Assembly: GCA_030068145.1 (NCBI GenBank)
Contig: JAPJBO010000302.1
Span: 104,501 to 168,500, forward strand
Direction: 5' to 3'
Length of the DNA: 64,000 nt
Source: Diplonema papillatum
Taxonomy: Eukaryota; Euglenozoa; Diplonemea; Diplonemida; Diplonemidae
Below the pieces are notes generated by a model, which saw only the letters and a program-made list of their open reading frames with translations, had not been told where the DNA came from and made no database searches. The position numbers and the translations under genes are program-made. Below, piece after piece: positions 11,601-21,615 of the stretch. The first letter of the stretch is position 1. Every line of letters begins with the position of its first letter.

Positions 11601-14600
11601 GTGGTCAGCTGGCTGGACGGTGTCGTCAGATCCCAGCCCACGTGGACTGTCAGCCTCGTAGAACTTGGCACCGTCCTGCGAACCACCCGCAGCCGGCGTA
11701 CCGATGGGCTTCACATACGCTGCGAGGTTGTAAGAGATGGTGTTGTTCTCTTCCACGCCGTCTTCCACGTAGAAGCAGTTGCCAGTGGCGTTGAACGCAA
11801 CGTTTTCGGTGTTCAGAATCCCGTGTGTTCCGTGGATCACCACACAGCGGAAGTACGTGTCACGCATCGTGTTGTCTGAGAAGTAAGACTCGGGCTGATT
11901 CTCCATTAAATGCATGTGCAGCGGGTATCTCGCCATGACGTTCGTCTGACCCATGTAACGTGTGGCCACTCCTGCAATGCGAGCACGGCTGTTGGAACCT
12001 GCCACAATAAAATGCCCGCCGAAGCCGTCTGCGTCGGGTTCACCTTCCAACATGACGTGTCGCGACAGCAACGCTACCTCACCTTGGTACTCTGTCCCTG
12101 CATAGTGCGTGTATCTGACTGGTTCTGTGAACTGGACCACCTTGCCGTCGGCGCTGACGGCTTTGATAATACGCACTTCGTTCTGGTTCGGCTGGCCTAT
12201 GTCGGTGTCATCGTGGATAGTCGTTGTCAGGAGGATCTCTTGCCCTGGATACCAGTTAACGGCTTCTTGCAGGTACGCTCTGTCGTCGTCTGCACGAACA
12301 ATGCGCGCAAGACGCGACCACGTCGGGTAGAACCGACGGCCAAAGATGTCGACCTGTTGCGGAGTTCATCAGCATGAGGGGGCTAGCCTGCACCAGAACG
12401 CAATTGGCAGCCTGCGGTGCCAAAACGGACTAGAGAGCAACCCCGCAGCGTTTCGGATTACGGACGCGGCTAAAACCTTTTTCCGAGACAACCAACTTCC
12501 GCTTCACCGTCACCGAGACAGTGCTAAAAAGAACGGAGGCGGCGGTTTGAGCAAACCAGATGTTCGTTAATTTGCACAAACAAATAGTAGAGAGAGAGAG
12601 AGAGAGAGACGAGTTAGAGTGCAGGGACCATCTCTCCGGGGAGTTTCCGGTCTCCTCACTATAATAGTATACAACTACAAATGCTCGCCCAGGCAGTTGA
12701 CTGTGGTGGCGTTCTGTTCTCCCACCCCCTAAGTGACTGGACCTCTGTGTGGAATTCCTCGACTTTTTTTAGCTGGTGCCACATGCAAGTGTGAGGAAAC
12801 TGAACCGCCCGAGTAAGATTGTCACGTGGGTTCAGGTTAGCGCGGTCAACGAGAAACTCCAAGATGACTTTTTTTTGTATAAGCACCTGCTTTGTAGGAA
12901 ATGCTTGAGGTGCCAGTTGCGAAAGATCAAAACGCATAGTGTGGTACTCATCGGCATGTCGATGACTCCCAACTATCGCAACAATATTCCAAGATCAAAG
13001 GAGGTAAATGTGCTAGCACCAACACAGCCAAGCATGTCCAAAGTGGTCTTGCCGCCATTGTCTGGCCGATTTTATTTTCCAATTCTTAGGGCCGGCCACA
13101 CCAAGGAAATGAAATCTTAATCGTGGGGGGGTTCCTCGATCTTCTTCGAGTTTCCTTTGTGTGCAGTCGGTTCATTTGAGAAGCGACTCCTTTGCACAGG
13201 CGTGGAAAGACTTCTGGGTTGTGTTTCCTTGATGCTCTGAGTAGAATCGGAATAAGAAAAAAAAGCGGGGAATTAGCACTGACGATAGATCCACTCCGGT
13301 CAGATTTCTGCTGGTTGCATCTGCTCGGTGCTCTGGGTCGGTTGGAAGAGTTGAGGTGGCAGAAGTGACGACCTTCTTGACAGGATTTTAACAAGTTCTG
13401 CCGGACCCAGCAGTTTAAAGTGGTCTTGGTACCGTGCTGAAGACTCAGGCACCGATCATCGCGGAGACATGTTCGTCGAGATACGACGAGTTCGAGAGAG
13501 AGAGAGACGAGTTAGAGTGCAGGGACCATCTCTCCGAGGAGCATCCGGTCGCCCCACTACTATCCCGTACTACTACGGCGGGCGCAAGTCGTTGCGCCGT
13601 GGGCGCGGAGCGAGCCGTGGCCCTGTCAAAGATGATTGTTGCACCGATGGTGGCGCGTTCGATGCACACAAGACATGGCTCCGTGTTGGGTTGCGGGATT
13701 GTAGGTAAGTTTGCAACAATTTTACGTGGTACAACAGTGCACGATGACATCGAAGGCGCCTTCTGTCAAAAACGGCTGCAGGGATGCAAGGGCATGCACG
13801 GTCACAGGCGGAAGAAAGAGACATACCTTACTGCCGGGGAGACCAGCGAAACCCTTGGTACCGTGCCCGTTGAGTGGGGTGTCACCGTCGGACTTCGACC
13901 CGAAGAACGTGATGCGGATAGGCCCCTCCACACGGCACGTCGGCGACCCGATGAGCAGTTCTCCGGCCACAACGAACGCCTTCACTGAAAAGGAGATCTC
14001 TTCGTCGGCGAACACCAGCGTCGACGTAGCAGGCACCTCAATCTTGTCGAACCTAGCGTCGGTACTCAGCGAAGCTTTGCTGAGGAGGATCTTCTTCCCC
14101 GCAGGCAACGTGACAGAACCAGACGACTTGCCGACCTCGTTTTCCCACGACAAAAGACCAGCCTCATCCCAGGGACAATCTGCTTGCTTCGTCATGACGT
14201 CGTTCCCAGGGTGCGGCGGCACCAGTAGTGTGACTCGCTCCGAGTATGAAGCGAGCGCCGGGGGCGGGTCAACGGACTCCGCATGCTTTTCGATGCACAC
14301 GTCCCCCAGGCGGTAGGTGACCGGATCACTCTCGGGCCGGCTGGCCAATTGGACGTAGATCCACAAAGACCCGGACGCGTCCGCAAACGCCGCCGGACTT
14401 AGCCACTCTACCTCGTACCGGTTGCTCCCCGCAGCGGAGGAGAACTCAAGATTGACCCCGCCGTAGATGACGTGCGGCGTCTCTGCGGTGAAGTTCACGG
14501 GCCACACGTAGGCTCTGCTGTAGTAGGCTTCTTGCCCCTTCTTATACCGGAGCAGCTGCGGTGCAAAGGCCAAGTCGCGGGTGTTGCCTTTCGAGTCGGA

Positions 14601-14900
14601 AATGTCCATCGTGAAGCTCACCTTGTACCGCCTCCCCCGGGCAAAGTCAGGGTACTCTCCGGTGAGCCTGAAATAGATGTATTGGAAGCCCCACGCGTCC
14701 GTCGTGAACGAAGTGCTGTCTGCGGCGACCGTCATCGACCTGCCGGCAGCAACCCATTCACCAGCACTGGTCGCGCCCTTGTAGTCCATGCTGCACTTCG
14801 ACACCCCGACAATCTCTATCGTCGACGGAATGGCAGGACTGGCCGGTGTGTTGAACTGTCCAGTGGCCAGAACGACCATGAACGCCGACAGGGTCGCCAT
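4666..14900 (-). CDS. Gene B: G8-domain/beta-helix surface protein, complete, probably GPI-anchored (gene span)
   Basis: Coding join on the minus strand: 14900-13827, 12353-11555, 10752-10023, 5665-4666; 3603 nt, 1200 aa. Intron phases are 0, 1 and 2 and sizes 1473, 802 and 4357 bp, all GT-AG. Start is the ATG at 14898-14900 before a hydrophobic leader. Order of parts: signal peptide, beta-rich domain, G8 (about residue 240 to 350), beta-helix over exons 2 and 3, and a second conserved ectodomain (FNFIDFDGSATLEGR and following) in exon 4. Unlike C, D and E it has only a 30-40 residue linker, no Cys motif, no basic residues after the last hydrophobic stretch and no tail. It ends GWLFGVCIAVGAAVLISA, as expected of a GPI-attachment signal. 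Intron 3 hosts a LINE. A cell-surface role is inferred; the ligand is unknown. Confidence 0.88.
5666..7509. other. Gene B intron 3, left part
   Basis: No gene recognised. Contains a plus-strand exon-like open stretch at about 5803-5933 followed by a GTGAGT donor-like sequence. Around 6735-6835 lies a repeat shared with 35435-35530 and 57170-57260 (a word near GCAAGTTCGCTTNGGGATCCGGGG). Around 6826-6880 is another shared with 26870-26925. Confidence 0.4.
7510..7735 (+). repeat. Dispersed repeat shared with 19470-19678
   Basis: About 210 bp matching 19470-19678, from GTTATTGGTGC through the CTCGTTCT and TCTACTCACT words to CCTGCGACCGACACCACGAA. Its right part continues into the sequence that the neighbouring LINE interrupts. 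Confidence 0.65.
7762..9688 (-). mobile_element. 5'-truncated non-LTR retrotransposon (LINE) inserted in gene B intron 3
   Basis: Flanked by a 10-bp direct repeat ATGTTGAGCA at 7752-7761 and 9689-9698, a target-site duplication. The flanks join cleanly in a related unoccupied sequence at 35676-35685, whose surroundings match on both sides. Only the 3' part of the element is present: there is no reverse transcriptase upstream of the zinc-knuckle ORF, the usual 5' truncation. Read on the minus strand, the element ends AAGAACTCAAT with no poly-A. It lies in the same orientation as the host gene. Confidence 0.75.
7821..9644 (-). CDS. LINE ORF fragment: zinc knuckle plus long Cys/His-rich and basic C-terminal extension
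   Basis: 607 codons from the first ATG; the frame stays open upstream into the insertion point, so this is not a true start. Residues 9-27 form C-x2-C-x9-H-x4-C, the zinc knuckle that commonly follows RT/RNase H in LINE ORF2. Residues about 75-220 are unrecognised and Trp-rich. Residues about 290-390 hold many CxxC, CC and HH pairs (for example KCEVCRRL, CRHHHAADD, MSRCAVC), apparently several zinc sites. The C-terminal 200 residues are Lys/Arg/Ser/Pro-rich with two repeated motifs, RKRxLQE and M-x-S/C-LT-S/T-S. Nucleic-acid binding is likely by inference. The open frame over 1.8 kb suggests recent insertion. Confidence 0.7.
   Translation of the reverse strand: MHQGGDPACTSCGNGSVEDEAHIFWRCGAYIPIRAKAEYAAIVAAEKRDWPRCLLEHGVATTRTRDLVGPVQSLMAEILAERARHVNQEWKDRKARTPWELCGQNPVRRYDFPYQRIAPAWAWLRYWDERTFLALVDWLAGLEWSSTGDVASVELAVDFELYSGLDVRLPKKEAKTLREKANGMRCMISAVMKLAAQQELGGCLPGSIKAVTTALSFIGLPSLPGLEPRPRHRMPATGGIVQEQLKGNGAYDNGPVYNDERRARAGRWPAPQRPAANPDPVHFLGAVVDKRNATKCVAHYKGKCEVCRRLGDKQGPTVQACCRHHHAADDGLPIAICDRHRMSRCAVCNTPKTCCAAGHHGCREHNRGPCEGCRQLPTLAERRPAACCGKGHHSADEPKATKPAAPPNTNTPAPAATPRSPAAEQLSESPRKGRKRILQETPRPTTHRGPKRPAKKAATRQRTRTARYLTSSPTSPPSSPSSSPSPKTSSTGNIIPIQTTLPRTPTGEPKDAPPRRRRKRPLQESSKLASPTGKPRRSKRSRQAVNNSTLDHEMECLTSSPSSTRKQPNRPGKSAPRKRAGIELDLEMASLTTSSSSLTLPTDDVIK
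10023..10752 (-). CDS. Gene B exon 3 (beta-helix, second half)
   Basis: 730 nt, acceptor ATCAG and donor GTATGC after ATCAA. Encodes GGCIYIGGQLTTQSNG, the WEGTPVVQVFENTLLYGCNKG region and the FKPQQISAV end shared by all copies. Near its 3' end it differs from C and D (SACRGVAIPGNTDWVYDDER). Confidence 0.87.
10929..11105 (+). repeat. Dispersed repeat family R, copy in gene B intron 2
   Basis: Shares the words GCAAGAACGTGCTTGGAATG, TCTGCGCCGT and CACATAAGGCGGA with copies at 18873-19275, 35828-36140, 36291-36600 and 50345-50540. No coding capacity and no clear terminal repeats; class unknown. Confidence 0.7.
11555..12353 (-). CDS. Gene B exon 2 (beta-helix, first half)
   Basis: 799 nt, acceptor CAACAG and donor GTGTGT. 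Same reading as gene A exon 2, including GTHGILNTENVAFN and the conserved YVEDGVEENN. No frame breaks. Confidence 0.87.
12354..13826. other. Gene B intron 1
   Basis: 1473 bp against 160-290 bp in A, C and D, so it has been enlarged by repeats. It holds two direct copies (about 12605-12660 and 13500-13550) of a 55-bp sequence beginning GACGAGTTAGAGTGCAGGG, each next to a GA run, and a minus-strand copy of a SINE-like repeat (about 12830-12940). A plus-strand open stretch at 13434-13703 followed by GTAAGT is unrecognised. Confidence 0.5.
13827..14900 (-). CDS. Gene B exon 1 (signal peptide, beta-rich domain, G8)
   Basis: 1074 nt, identical in length to gene A exon 1. Starts MATLSAFMVVLATGQFNTPA. 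The donor is AAG followed by GTATGT. The G8 segment from CPWDEAGLLSWENE to RITFFGSK is nearly identical to those of A, C and D, while the upstream domain resembles A more than C or D. Confidence 0.88.
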
Positions 14901-15366
14901 TGAGTCGAACCCAGTTTGCGCTCACCTTCCAATTCCTGTGGTGCTAGCTTTTATGTGACTTTCGATCTCTCTCTATTCTAAGATGAGGTACGCGACTCAT
15001 CATCCACCAGCGCTAGCCGCGCCTAGTCGATGTTGCATGTGGACCGAAGGACAGAATTGTCCGATATGGACCATGTGTTTAACTGCCAGTTGTTAACCAA
15101 TGCCCGCCAACAAGGTAGCTTTGAGTGAATTCGGTCCATGCATTGGGGCCCAACTCCGGGAAGAGCGACGCACCGCTCTCTGCATTTACACGACAAGTGC
15201 CGCAGTCTACAGCGTTGTCACCAGAAGCTCCTTCGCCGCCGTCCACAGATCCACCATCATATGAGTCGTTGATGCACTCCCTTCGGGAAGGAACTCGCGT
15301 TGTTTTGATGGTTCGGGCGAACAGTGGTCCGCATGAAGGTTGTGCCAAGATAATAAGGACAAGTGG

Positions 15367-15481
15367 GGAGAAATGTGAAAACGGGTTTTTGCCTAGAGGC
15401 TTTTCGTGTTATACTGCAGATGCTTTGAGCTATCTTTGTGTCTATGCTTTCAGTCGTCTTCTTAACCATGGTTAAGTGCGC
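15367..15481 (+). repeat. Dispersed repeat ending in a TTAACCATGGTTAA palindrome
   Basis: About 115 bp similar to 50674-50784, from GAAATGTGAAAACGG to the palindrome followed by GTGCG. Part of the left end recurs near 49787-49830. Confidence 0.55.
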
Positions 15482-15616
15482 AAATGGTGTCAGCCGAAAC
15501 TGGAAAAGAGGGAGTGCAAGATTCTGTAAGCAAGGAACAAACCCCTCTCTCTTCTGTTATCGTCGATTTTCGCTTTGCGATCCCTCGGGTTCGATTCCTG
15601 GGAAGACTCGAAACTT

Positions 15617-15769
15617 CAGTGGTGCCCTTTCAGAAGCTGGAGCTAAATCTGACCATCACCCCTGCTGGCAGTGTGTCTTTGCACGCGTTTCGGGTGCAAC
15701 GCACCCGCCTTCCATGTGTAATTCGGGCACACCCTCTTTAACACCAGCGTCTGAGGATAGACTCCACTG
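15617..15769. mobile_element. Foldback MITE-like element, degenerate copy
   Basis: Ends CAGTGG and CCACTG with imperfect inverted repeats around CAGAAGCTGGAG and its complement. It resembles the clearer element at 16244-16378 and encloses similar GGGTG/CACCC words. Confidence 0.5.
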
Positions 15770-16243
15770 GGCAACCCGGTTGTAGTGTAAATGTTTGGAG
15801 AAGCCTTTGCTCTTCTCGTCTTTTTCGAGAAGAAAAGGGAAAGAGAAAAGGGAGCGCAGAGGGTACGCTTGCGGTCGCGGATGCTTTCAAATCGGATGGT
15901 GTCGGCCGCATGGTTGCTTGCGTGGAATTGGGCGGGTCGGGCTGTCGAGGCGCGTGGCTATGGACACCCCGCAGAACGCTTTACAGAGCTGAACGGAAGG
16001 CTAGCGGGGGAAGAAGGTAGCACGACGACACGCCAATAAAGACGAAGGAAGCGCTGCGAGATGCCGAGGAGCAGCGGCGCAGCGTGTGGGGGGAGGAGGG
16101 AGTGTAAATGACGCTGCGCAAAACGCATGCAAAGAACAAACCCAATTGCTCGTTCGCCTCTTATTTTCGCCTTTTGTTATCGGCACGTTTTCTTCTTCGC
16201 TTTCTTTTCTGCCGCGCTTGTTGCCCGCCTGGGTGCGCGACTA

Positions 16244-16378
16244 CACGGTGGAGTCCAGCCTCAGAAGCTGGAGGTAAAGCTAGAGTTAAAAAGCGCGGGT
16301 GTCACACCCGCTCTTCGGGTGCGGATTGCCACGCGTTTTGGTCTTTAACTCCAGCTTCTGAGGCTGGACCTCGCCGTG
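16244..16378. mobile_element. Foldback MITE-like element, 135 bp
   Basis: Left end 16244-16273 and right end 16349-16378 are inverted repeats matching at 27 of 30 positions, with core CCAGCCTCAGAAGCTGGAG. The centre carries GGGTGT/ACACCC words. The short hairpin shape and its recurrence at 15617 and 34477 suggest a non-autonomous DNA element. Confidence 0.7.
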
Positions 16379-17689
16379 TGCTTAGGATCTGGATTCTGGT
16401 CTTCGTAGCTCGTCGTTTGCAGTGGGCCCTCGAGTCAGATCGTGTTGCAGGTCTCCACGATGAGGCAAGACAGGCACCTCGTAGTAGATGTTGATCGGTT
16501 TCTCTCTTGTTTTTGCCGTGTTTCATTTCCAGGTTAGGAATGTTGATCAACCAATACCAAAACACGCCGCCGCATTAGAGAGAAAAATCGCTTGAGAATT
16601 CGGGGTTCAAAGTTTTTCTAGCGTTCTTTATGGATTAGAATTTTCGTGTGCAATACGTTGCGGGGCAGCCCGCAAGACTGTTGGTTCGGTAAAAAATATA
16701 GAACAGCTGCTCTTTCTGGCGACAGGGTTTCCTGATGTGTTCATCTCCCATTCCAGCCCTTTCAAAACCCCCTTCCGCCAATGGTGATCCACGGGTCTTG
16801 AATCAGCTCAAAATATCCGTTGGCGAAATAAAGCGGGCGGGTTCTGTAGGCAGTGGGGATTGTACCGAGACATGTCGGTTGCTGCTGAAAACGTGGTGTG
16901 CCGTCACGCATTTTGCTCTTCATTTTGAATGTGTACAAAAACAGGGAAGCTGATCGGGTCTCCGAACGCGTGCCAAATGTGCAGAGCTAAAACACTCAGC
17001 GTTCTTATGGCACTTCTAGCCCCCGAAGTGTGTGCAGTGCAGTACGTGCTTGTCTCATGCTCACGAGTACACACGAAGCTACTTCTCTCGGCTTCGGTTC
17101 AGGGAGTTTCGACTCTTCAGTAGAGGTTGTTCACCACACTGCACTTCGAAGCTACTGGTGCGAAATTGGCAAGGGTTTAGTTATTGCGCAAACCCCGGAC
17201 TCAACCTGACGCTCTTGTGCAGCGGAAAGATCCGGCCTGTTTCAGGAGCCGCGTGGCCTGGCTGGCTCCGGTTGGCGGTGGCTGCGTTTTACGCGAGAGC
17301 CAGATGACGACGGTGTGCGCACCACGAAACTCAAACACCTGCTACCCACGAATCTCGTGAGAATGGTCGGTGTTTGCAATTCTTCGATTGGCCGTGGAGG
17401 ATTGCCTTGATGTGGGGAAGAGAGCAGGGGTGGAGCTTGGCAGGTACCAGATTTTTGTAGTTTGATTTGGGAAAGGCTTGGGAAAGGCTTTTAAGTTCAC
17501 GCTGGTCCTTTGGTGAGGACTTGTGCTGATCGGAAGAAAGCGACGTCTTCCTCAGCAGATTCACCGCAAGTCGCTGCAGATGGGGTTGCAGAGGTCACAT
17601 CATTCTCGGTGGTGACACCTCTGCCTTGATCCCTATAAAAGTAGACCATGCTTTTACACTGCGCACAACCCAAGCCTTAGCCCTGACGG

Positions 17690-17965
17690 AGACGTCGGGG
17701 GAGAAGAAGAAAAAAGAAAGGGCCGCTCTTGGTCCAGGACCGTGACGGTCAACCACAGCTTGCAAGGCTTGAGTCGGAGGCAGCACAGTGCTACAACCCC
17801 GTCCGCTCGACCGCCTCGACGACAGCACAAGCGCCAAGCCCCAAGGTGCGCCACGCCTTGATGATTTAGTTTGGGAAATCGGTAGCCACTTGACCCGTAG
17901 GCCCGTGGCTTTGCCTAACACGTGAAGTTTGGCTCCCGTGTAGCACGCTTTCCCAGGCGTTACCG
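17690..17965 (-). repeat. Dispersed repeat, inverted relative to 42245-42520
   Basis: About 275 bp. Read on the minus strand it matches the plus strand at 42245-42520 (shared words CACGGGCCTACGGGTCAAGT, GGCGTGGCGCACCTTGGGG and GCAGCACAGTG or their complements). Function unknown. Confidence 0.65.
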
Positions 17966-18044
17966 GTCGGGGGAGGAAACCCATTTTCGTGGTTTTGTTT
18001 TGTTCTTGCTGCGTGCGTTCGTGGTCGACGTCTGGTTTTGCGAA

Positions 18045-18150
18045 GATGTCATTTAGATGGAAATCTAAAGCTGCCCACGTCAATTATTTGGCTGCCAAAA
18101 AATTTGCTGTGACACCTGTAGAATGCAAAGCAAAGGAGGAAGGTTGGGGA
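18045..18150 (+). repeat. Dispersed repeat shared with 37300-37530
   Basis: Matches the two halves of the 37.3-kb copy (AAAGCNGCCCACGTCAA and TGACACCT to AAAGGAGGAA). Here the match is continuous, so this copy represents the site without the 125-bp insertion seen at 37350. Confidence 0.55.
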
Positions 18151-18872
18151 TCAAAAAGAAGGAGCCTGAGCGCGCGCTCAGGTGGGGTTTTAGGTAAAGG
18201 ATTTGTCAGGTGCACCAGGTGAGCGCTTGGGAAGGTTTCTGCCTGGACTTAAAAAGTGCGTAGGCTTGTTGTTTGTGAAGGAAGCGTAGTTCGAGATTCG
18301 TCACTCCGTCGTGAAACCCTTGTAGGGCGTCTCGGAACGCGTAAAGGGGGTGCTTGGAATTGGGATGTTGTTTTGTTCTTCGGGCTTTGCGTCGTTCGTC
18401 GGCAATTTTCTCTCTTCACTCTCTCTTTCACTTTAAGGTCAGCGCGGTAGCGATGACCTTCGCATCATGGGACGGGGCCCTGGGAAAAAAAAAGTTTTTT
18501 TCCAACGCCCACCTTGAGTGACTGAGCCGTGGTTTACCCTTTAAGCAGCCAGCTAGACCTGCCAGAACCTGAAGACCTCCTTCAGGTTTCGTGGCTGTGT
18601 CGAAAAACACATTCCGAGGACGTTTTCGAACGCTTTTGAATCCGTTGAGCTCAAGGACAGTCTGGGGCCCTGGAATGGAATTGTAAACGAATTGCATCTC
18701 GTGCCAGAGAGTTTTTCCTTCGGTAATTGTTCAGGCCTGGAAAACTTTCCAGGGCCCGGGCCCCCCCGAGTTACAGGTACCCCTGCTGGGACCCCTGCAA
18801 AGGCGCGTCTCCAAGGATGCCGCCCCGGATCCAGCCCCGGTCCGCCTGGCGGCGGTGTTTTCCGGCGGCGAG

Positions 18873-19275
18873 ATTGCAAGAACGTGCTTGGAATGGATAT
18901 GTGCTCAACACCGCACTGGTCCCGTCTTCTGCGCCGTGTTTCGGTCCTTAAAATTTCGGTCTAAATTTTGGACCCAAAATTTGGACCCAAAATTTGGGTC
19001 CGAGTTTGGCATTTTGGTTCGTCACAGGTTCCCTGCCACCAAAGATTGCTGCAGCGCAAGTGCTTTGTCTTTCTCCAGTCTGCCCTAACTTGGTCCACCG
19101 ATTATAGATCGTCAGAACTTTGAACACACAGACCTCTACAGGTTTGCGTACATAAGGCGGACCGCATCAGCGCGGAACATGAGTGTCGTGTGAGTCTGGT
19201 TTTGTCAGGCGGCTGTTCGTAGCTCGTCACAGCCATGCTACCACGTCACGGGGAGGAGGCCCCTACAACCGTGTC
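18873..19275 (+). repeat. Repeat family R copy, interrupted
   Basis: Left part 18873-18955 and right part 19148-19275 match continuous copies at 36385 and 50345. About 190 bp of other sequence, including a tandem of TTTGGACCCAAAA, sits between them. Confidence 0.6.
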
Positions 19276-19469
19276 TGAGCAATCAGTTAAAAAACTCACG
19301 GCCCTCGCCCTGATTGGCTGCGACTCGCTAGGCAGCACTGACTTGTCTTCTTTTTGCGGCGGCAATCTGCGAAGTAAACTCCGCAGAGCACAGTGGGCAT
19401 GGGGTTGCCGTGTGCAGCACCAATGGTTGAAGTACCAAAAGGAAAAGCCGGCAGGCCGGCGGGGAGTCG

Positions 19470-19678
19470 TTGTTATTGGTGCAGGTTTTGAGGGATAAGG
19501 AAAAGGTAAGAAACCTTTTTGCGGTGGCCTCCGCTGGTCTGGTAGTCGGTGCCACCTCCAATTATTTTGCACTCGTTCTGTTCTCTACTCACTGCTGTAC
19601 GCACTCTTTCGCTCTTTTACCCGATTTGGCTAGCCAAAAAAGACTCCTGCGACCGACACCACGAACACATTCGTAGGC
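19470..19678 (+). repeat. Dispersed repeat shared with 7510-7735
   Basis: Matches the 7510 copy from TTGTTATTGGTGC to CACCACGAACACATTCG. It stops next to the duplicated 3' end of gene C. Confidence 0.65.
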
Positions 19679-19708
19679 CGGCGGGAGGGGGTGTTCTGCC
19701 TCTACCGC

Positions 19709-20155
19709 ACTCGGACGCTGCGGCGCCGCAGAGAAAGCGTGTCGGATGACGAAGCGCGCCGGCGAAACAGGCGCTGCGCCCGCAGAGTTCGCGGGAGAGT
19801 GGGCGCTCGACGGGGGATGGGAGGCGGCGGATCTCGTCGAGCTGCTTGGCGACTCGCCGTATCCCACGGGCGCAGCCCGCCGTCCCGCTTTGTACGCGAC
19901 GGCCCCGCAGGCCGAGAGGACGGCCAGCCTGCCGATGGTGATGGCCGGCACGACCCATCCCTCGACCGCTGCACCCGCCCGGTTCTTCGTCGGTCGCCGC
20001 ACAGCAAACACCGGCGTAGCACTGCTTCGCGACGCCGCCGGCCCCGCAGCTCGCCCCGTCACTGAGGCCGTGGCACGCGATCCGAGCTTGCGCATACACT
20101 TCCTCGCGCGACTCGACGGAAGCTTCTGCAGGGCTCAGAGTCTACCGACCGTCTG
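19709..20155 (-). pseudogene. Decayed tandem duplicate of the gene C 3' end
   Basis: Roughly 430-445 bp closely matching 20156-20600. It encodes the Cys motif (ACHGLSDGASCGAGG), the transmembrane segment and most of the tail, but in shifted frames: at least one frameshift lies between the Cys motif and the membrane segment and another in the tail. The stop codon that ends gene C is changed from TGA to CGA here. Either a failed alternative terminal exon or debris from unequal exchange. Confidence 0.75.
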
Positions 20156-20174
20156 GCGCCGCAGAGAGAGCGTG

Positions 20175-21615
20175 TCAGATGACGAAGCGCACCGGCGAAA
20201 CAGGCGCTGAGCCCGCAGAGTTCCCGGGAGAGTGGGCGTTCGTGGCGACGGGGGACGGGAGGCGGTGGATCTCGTCGAGCTGCTTGGCGAACTCGCTGTA
20301 TCCCACGGGCGCAGCCCACCGCGCCGCTTTGTACGCGACGGCCCCGCAGGCCGAGAGGGCGGCCAGCCCGCCGATGGTGATGGCCGGCACGACCCATCCG
20401 TCGACCGCCGCGCCCACCTCCCCCGGTTCTTCGTCGGTCGCCGCACAGCAAACACCGGCGTAGCACTGCTTCGCGTCGCCGCCGGCCCCGCAGCTCGCCC
20501 CCTCACTGAGGCCGTGGCACGCGATCCGAGCTTGCGCATGCACTTCCTCGGGCGACTCGACGAAAGCTTCTGCAGGGCTCAGAGTTAACCGACCGTCTGG
20601 CGCCGCCGGCGCATCGCTCTGTCCCGGCGACATTGTACTCCGAGGTGACACTGCGGGAAACGTTGTGGTCGCCGGTACTGCCGTGGCAGGAGCCGAGGTG
20701 TCACCGCCACTTGATGGCGGCGTCGCAGTGCCCGGGGCACCGGTCCGAGGCTCAGTGCACCCGGGCGTGGTCCAGGCAGGGATGTTGTCCTGCGGCTTCG
20801 TCTTGCAGAACCCCTTCGAGTCTGCCACGCAGTCCGCCACCACTTCGATGATGTAGGCTTCTTCCGTATCGTAGATCCACGCGCCTCCTCTTTCATACCG
20901 GTCGTTGGTCAACGCCACGGGTACAGTCGGCGCCAAGTACAGCGTCGCTCCGTCGAAGAAGTACTGCTCCCTCCGATGTGCCCACACGTCGTCAAGGCTA
21001 GCCGCATGGGTATACGTGACGTCGTGCTGCCCTCCCCACTTGTGCCACGCCTTGATCGTGAACGTTGTCCCTGACGGGTAGTTCGTCGCCAGCCGCACAA
21101 TCGAACCTTCCGGCACCTGCGACGGCCTCACTTGAAACTTCTTCGGTGCACCCCCGTCGAGCCACAGCCACCAGCCGGTGCCGGTGATGCCGGTGATACC
21201 AGCGTTTGCGGTTATGATTGTGGACCGCTTCTCATCCCCGTACTGAGGGCCGTGCCCCCACAGTGCAACATACCCGACATTGCACGCGTTCCAGTCGGTG
21301 TCTGTGTGGTCTCTACAAGACCCAGACTCGCCGATACCGCCGTTTGGATACGTGATATCAGGAGTCAAGACTTTGATATGCGCGACTTCTCTCTCTGGGA
21401 TCCCCGGCGGTGCCTTCGGGCAGAGCCACACTTGCCAATCGTCGGAAAACCGGCAGTCGTCGCAGACTTGCCACCAGTTCAAGTTCGAGCCTACAATTGT
21501 GGGGCGTCCCTCGAGGGTGGCTGATCCGTCGAAGTCGATGAAGTTAAACATGCGCGAGGCGCCGTTGCCTGCGATCTTGAAACTAACCAGCAGTTTCTCG
21601 TCGACGTTCGTGTAT
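20175..21615 (-). CDS. Gene C exon 4 (ectodomain 2, short stalk, TM, tail)
   Basis: 1441 nt. The acceptor AACAG precedes ATACACG, completing a Lys codon in phase 2. The ectodomain is nearly identical to gene D up to NIPAWT. A stalk of about 80 residues, the four-Cys motif, one membrane helix and a tail ending SPVRFVI follow. Confidence 0.87.

Larger units (their letters stand above)
14901..19708. other. Intergenic region between genes B and C
   Basis: About 4.8 kb with no supportable gene. It is a mosaic of dispersed repeats: 15367-15481 (matches 50674-50784), foldback elements at 15617-15769 and 16244-16378, 17690-17965 (inverted match to 42245-42520), 18045-18150 (matches 37300-37530), an interrupted R-family copy at 18873-19275, and 19470-19678. 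A small tandem of TTTGGACCCAAAA near 18965-19010 lies inside the R copy. Confidence 0.5.
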
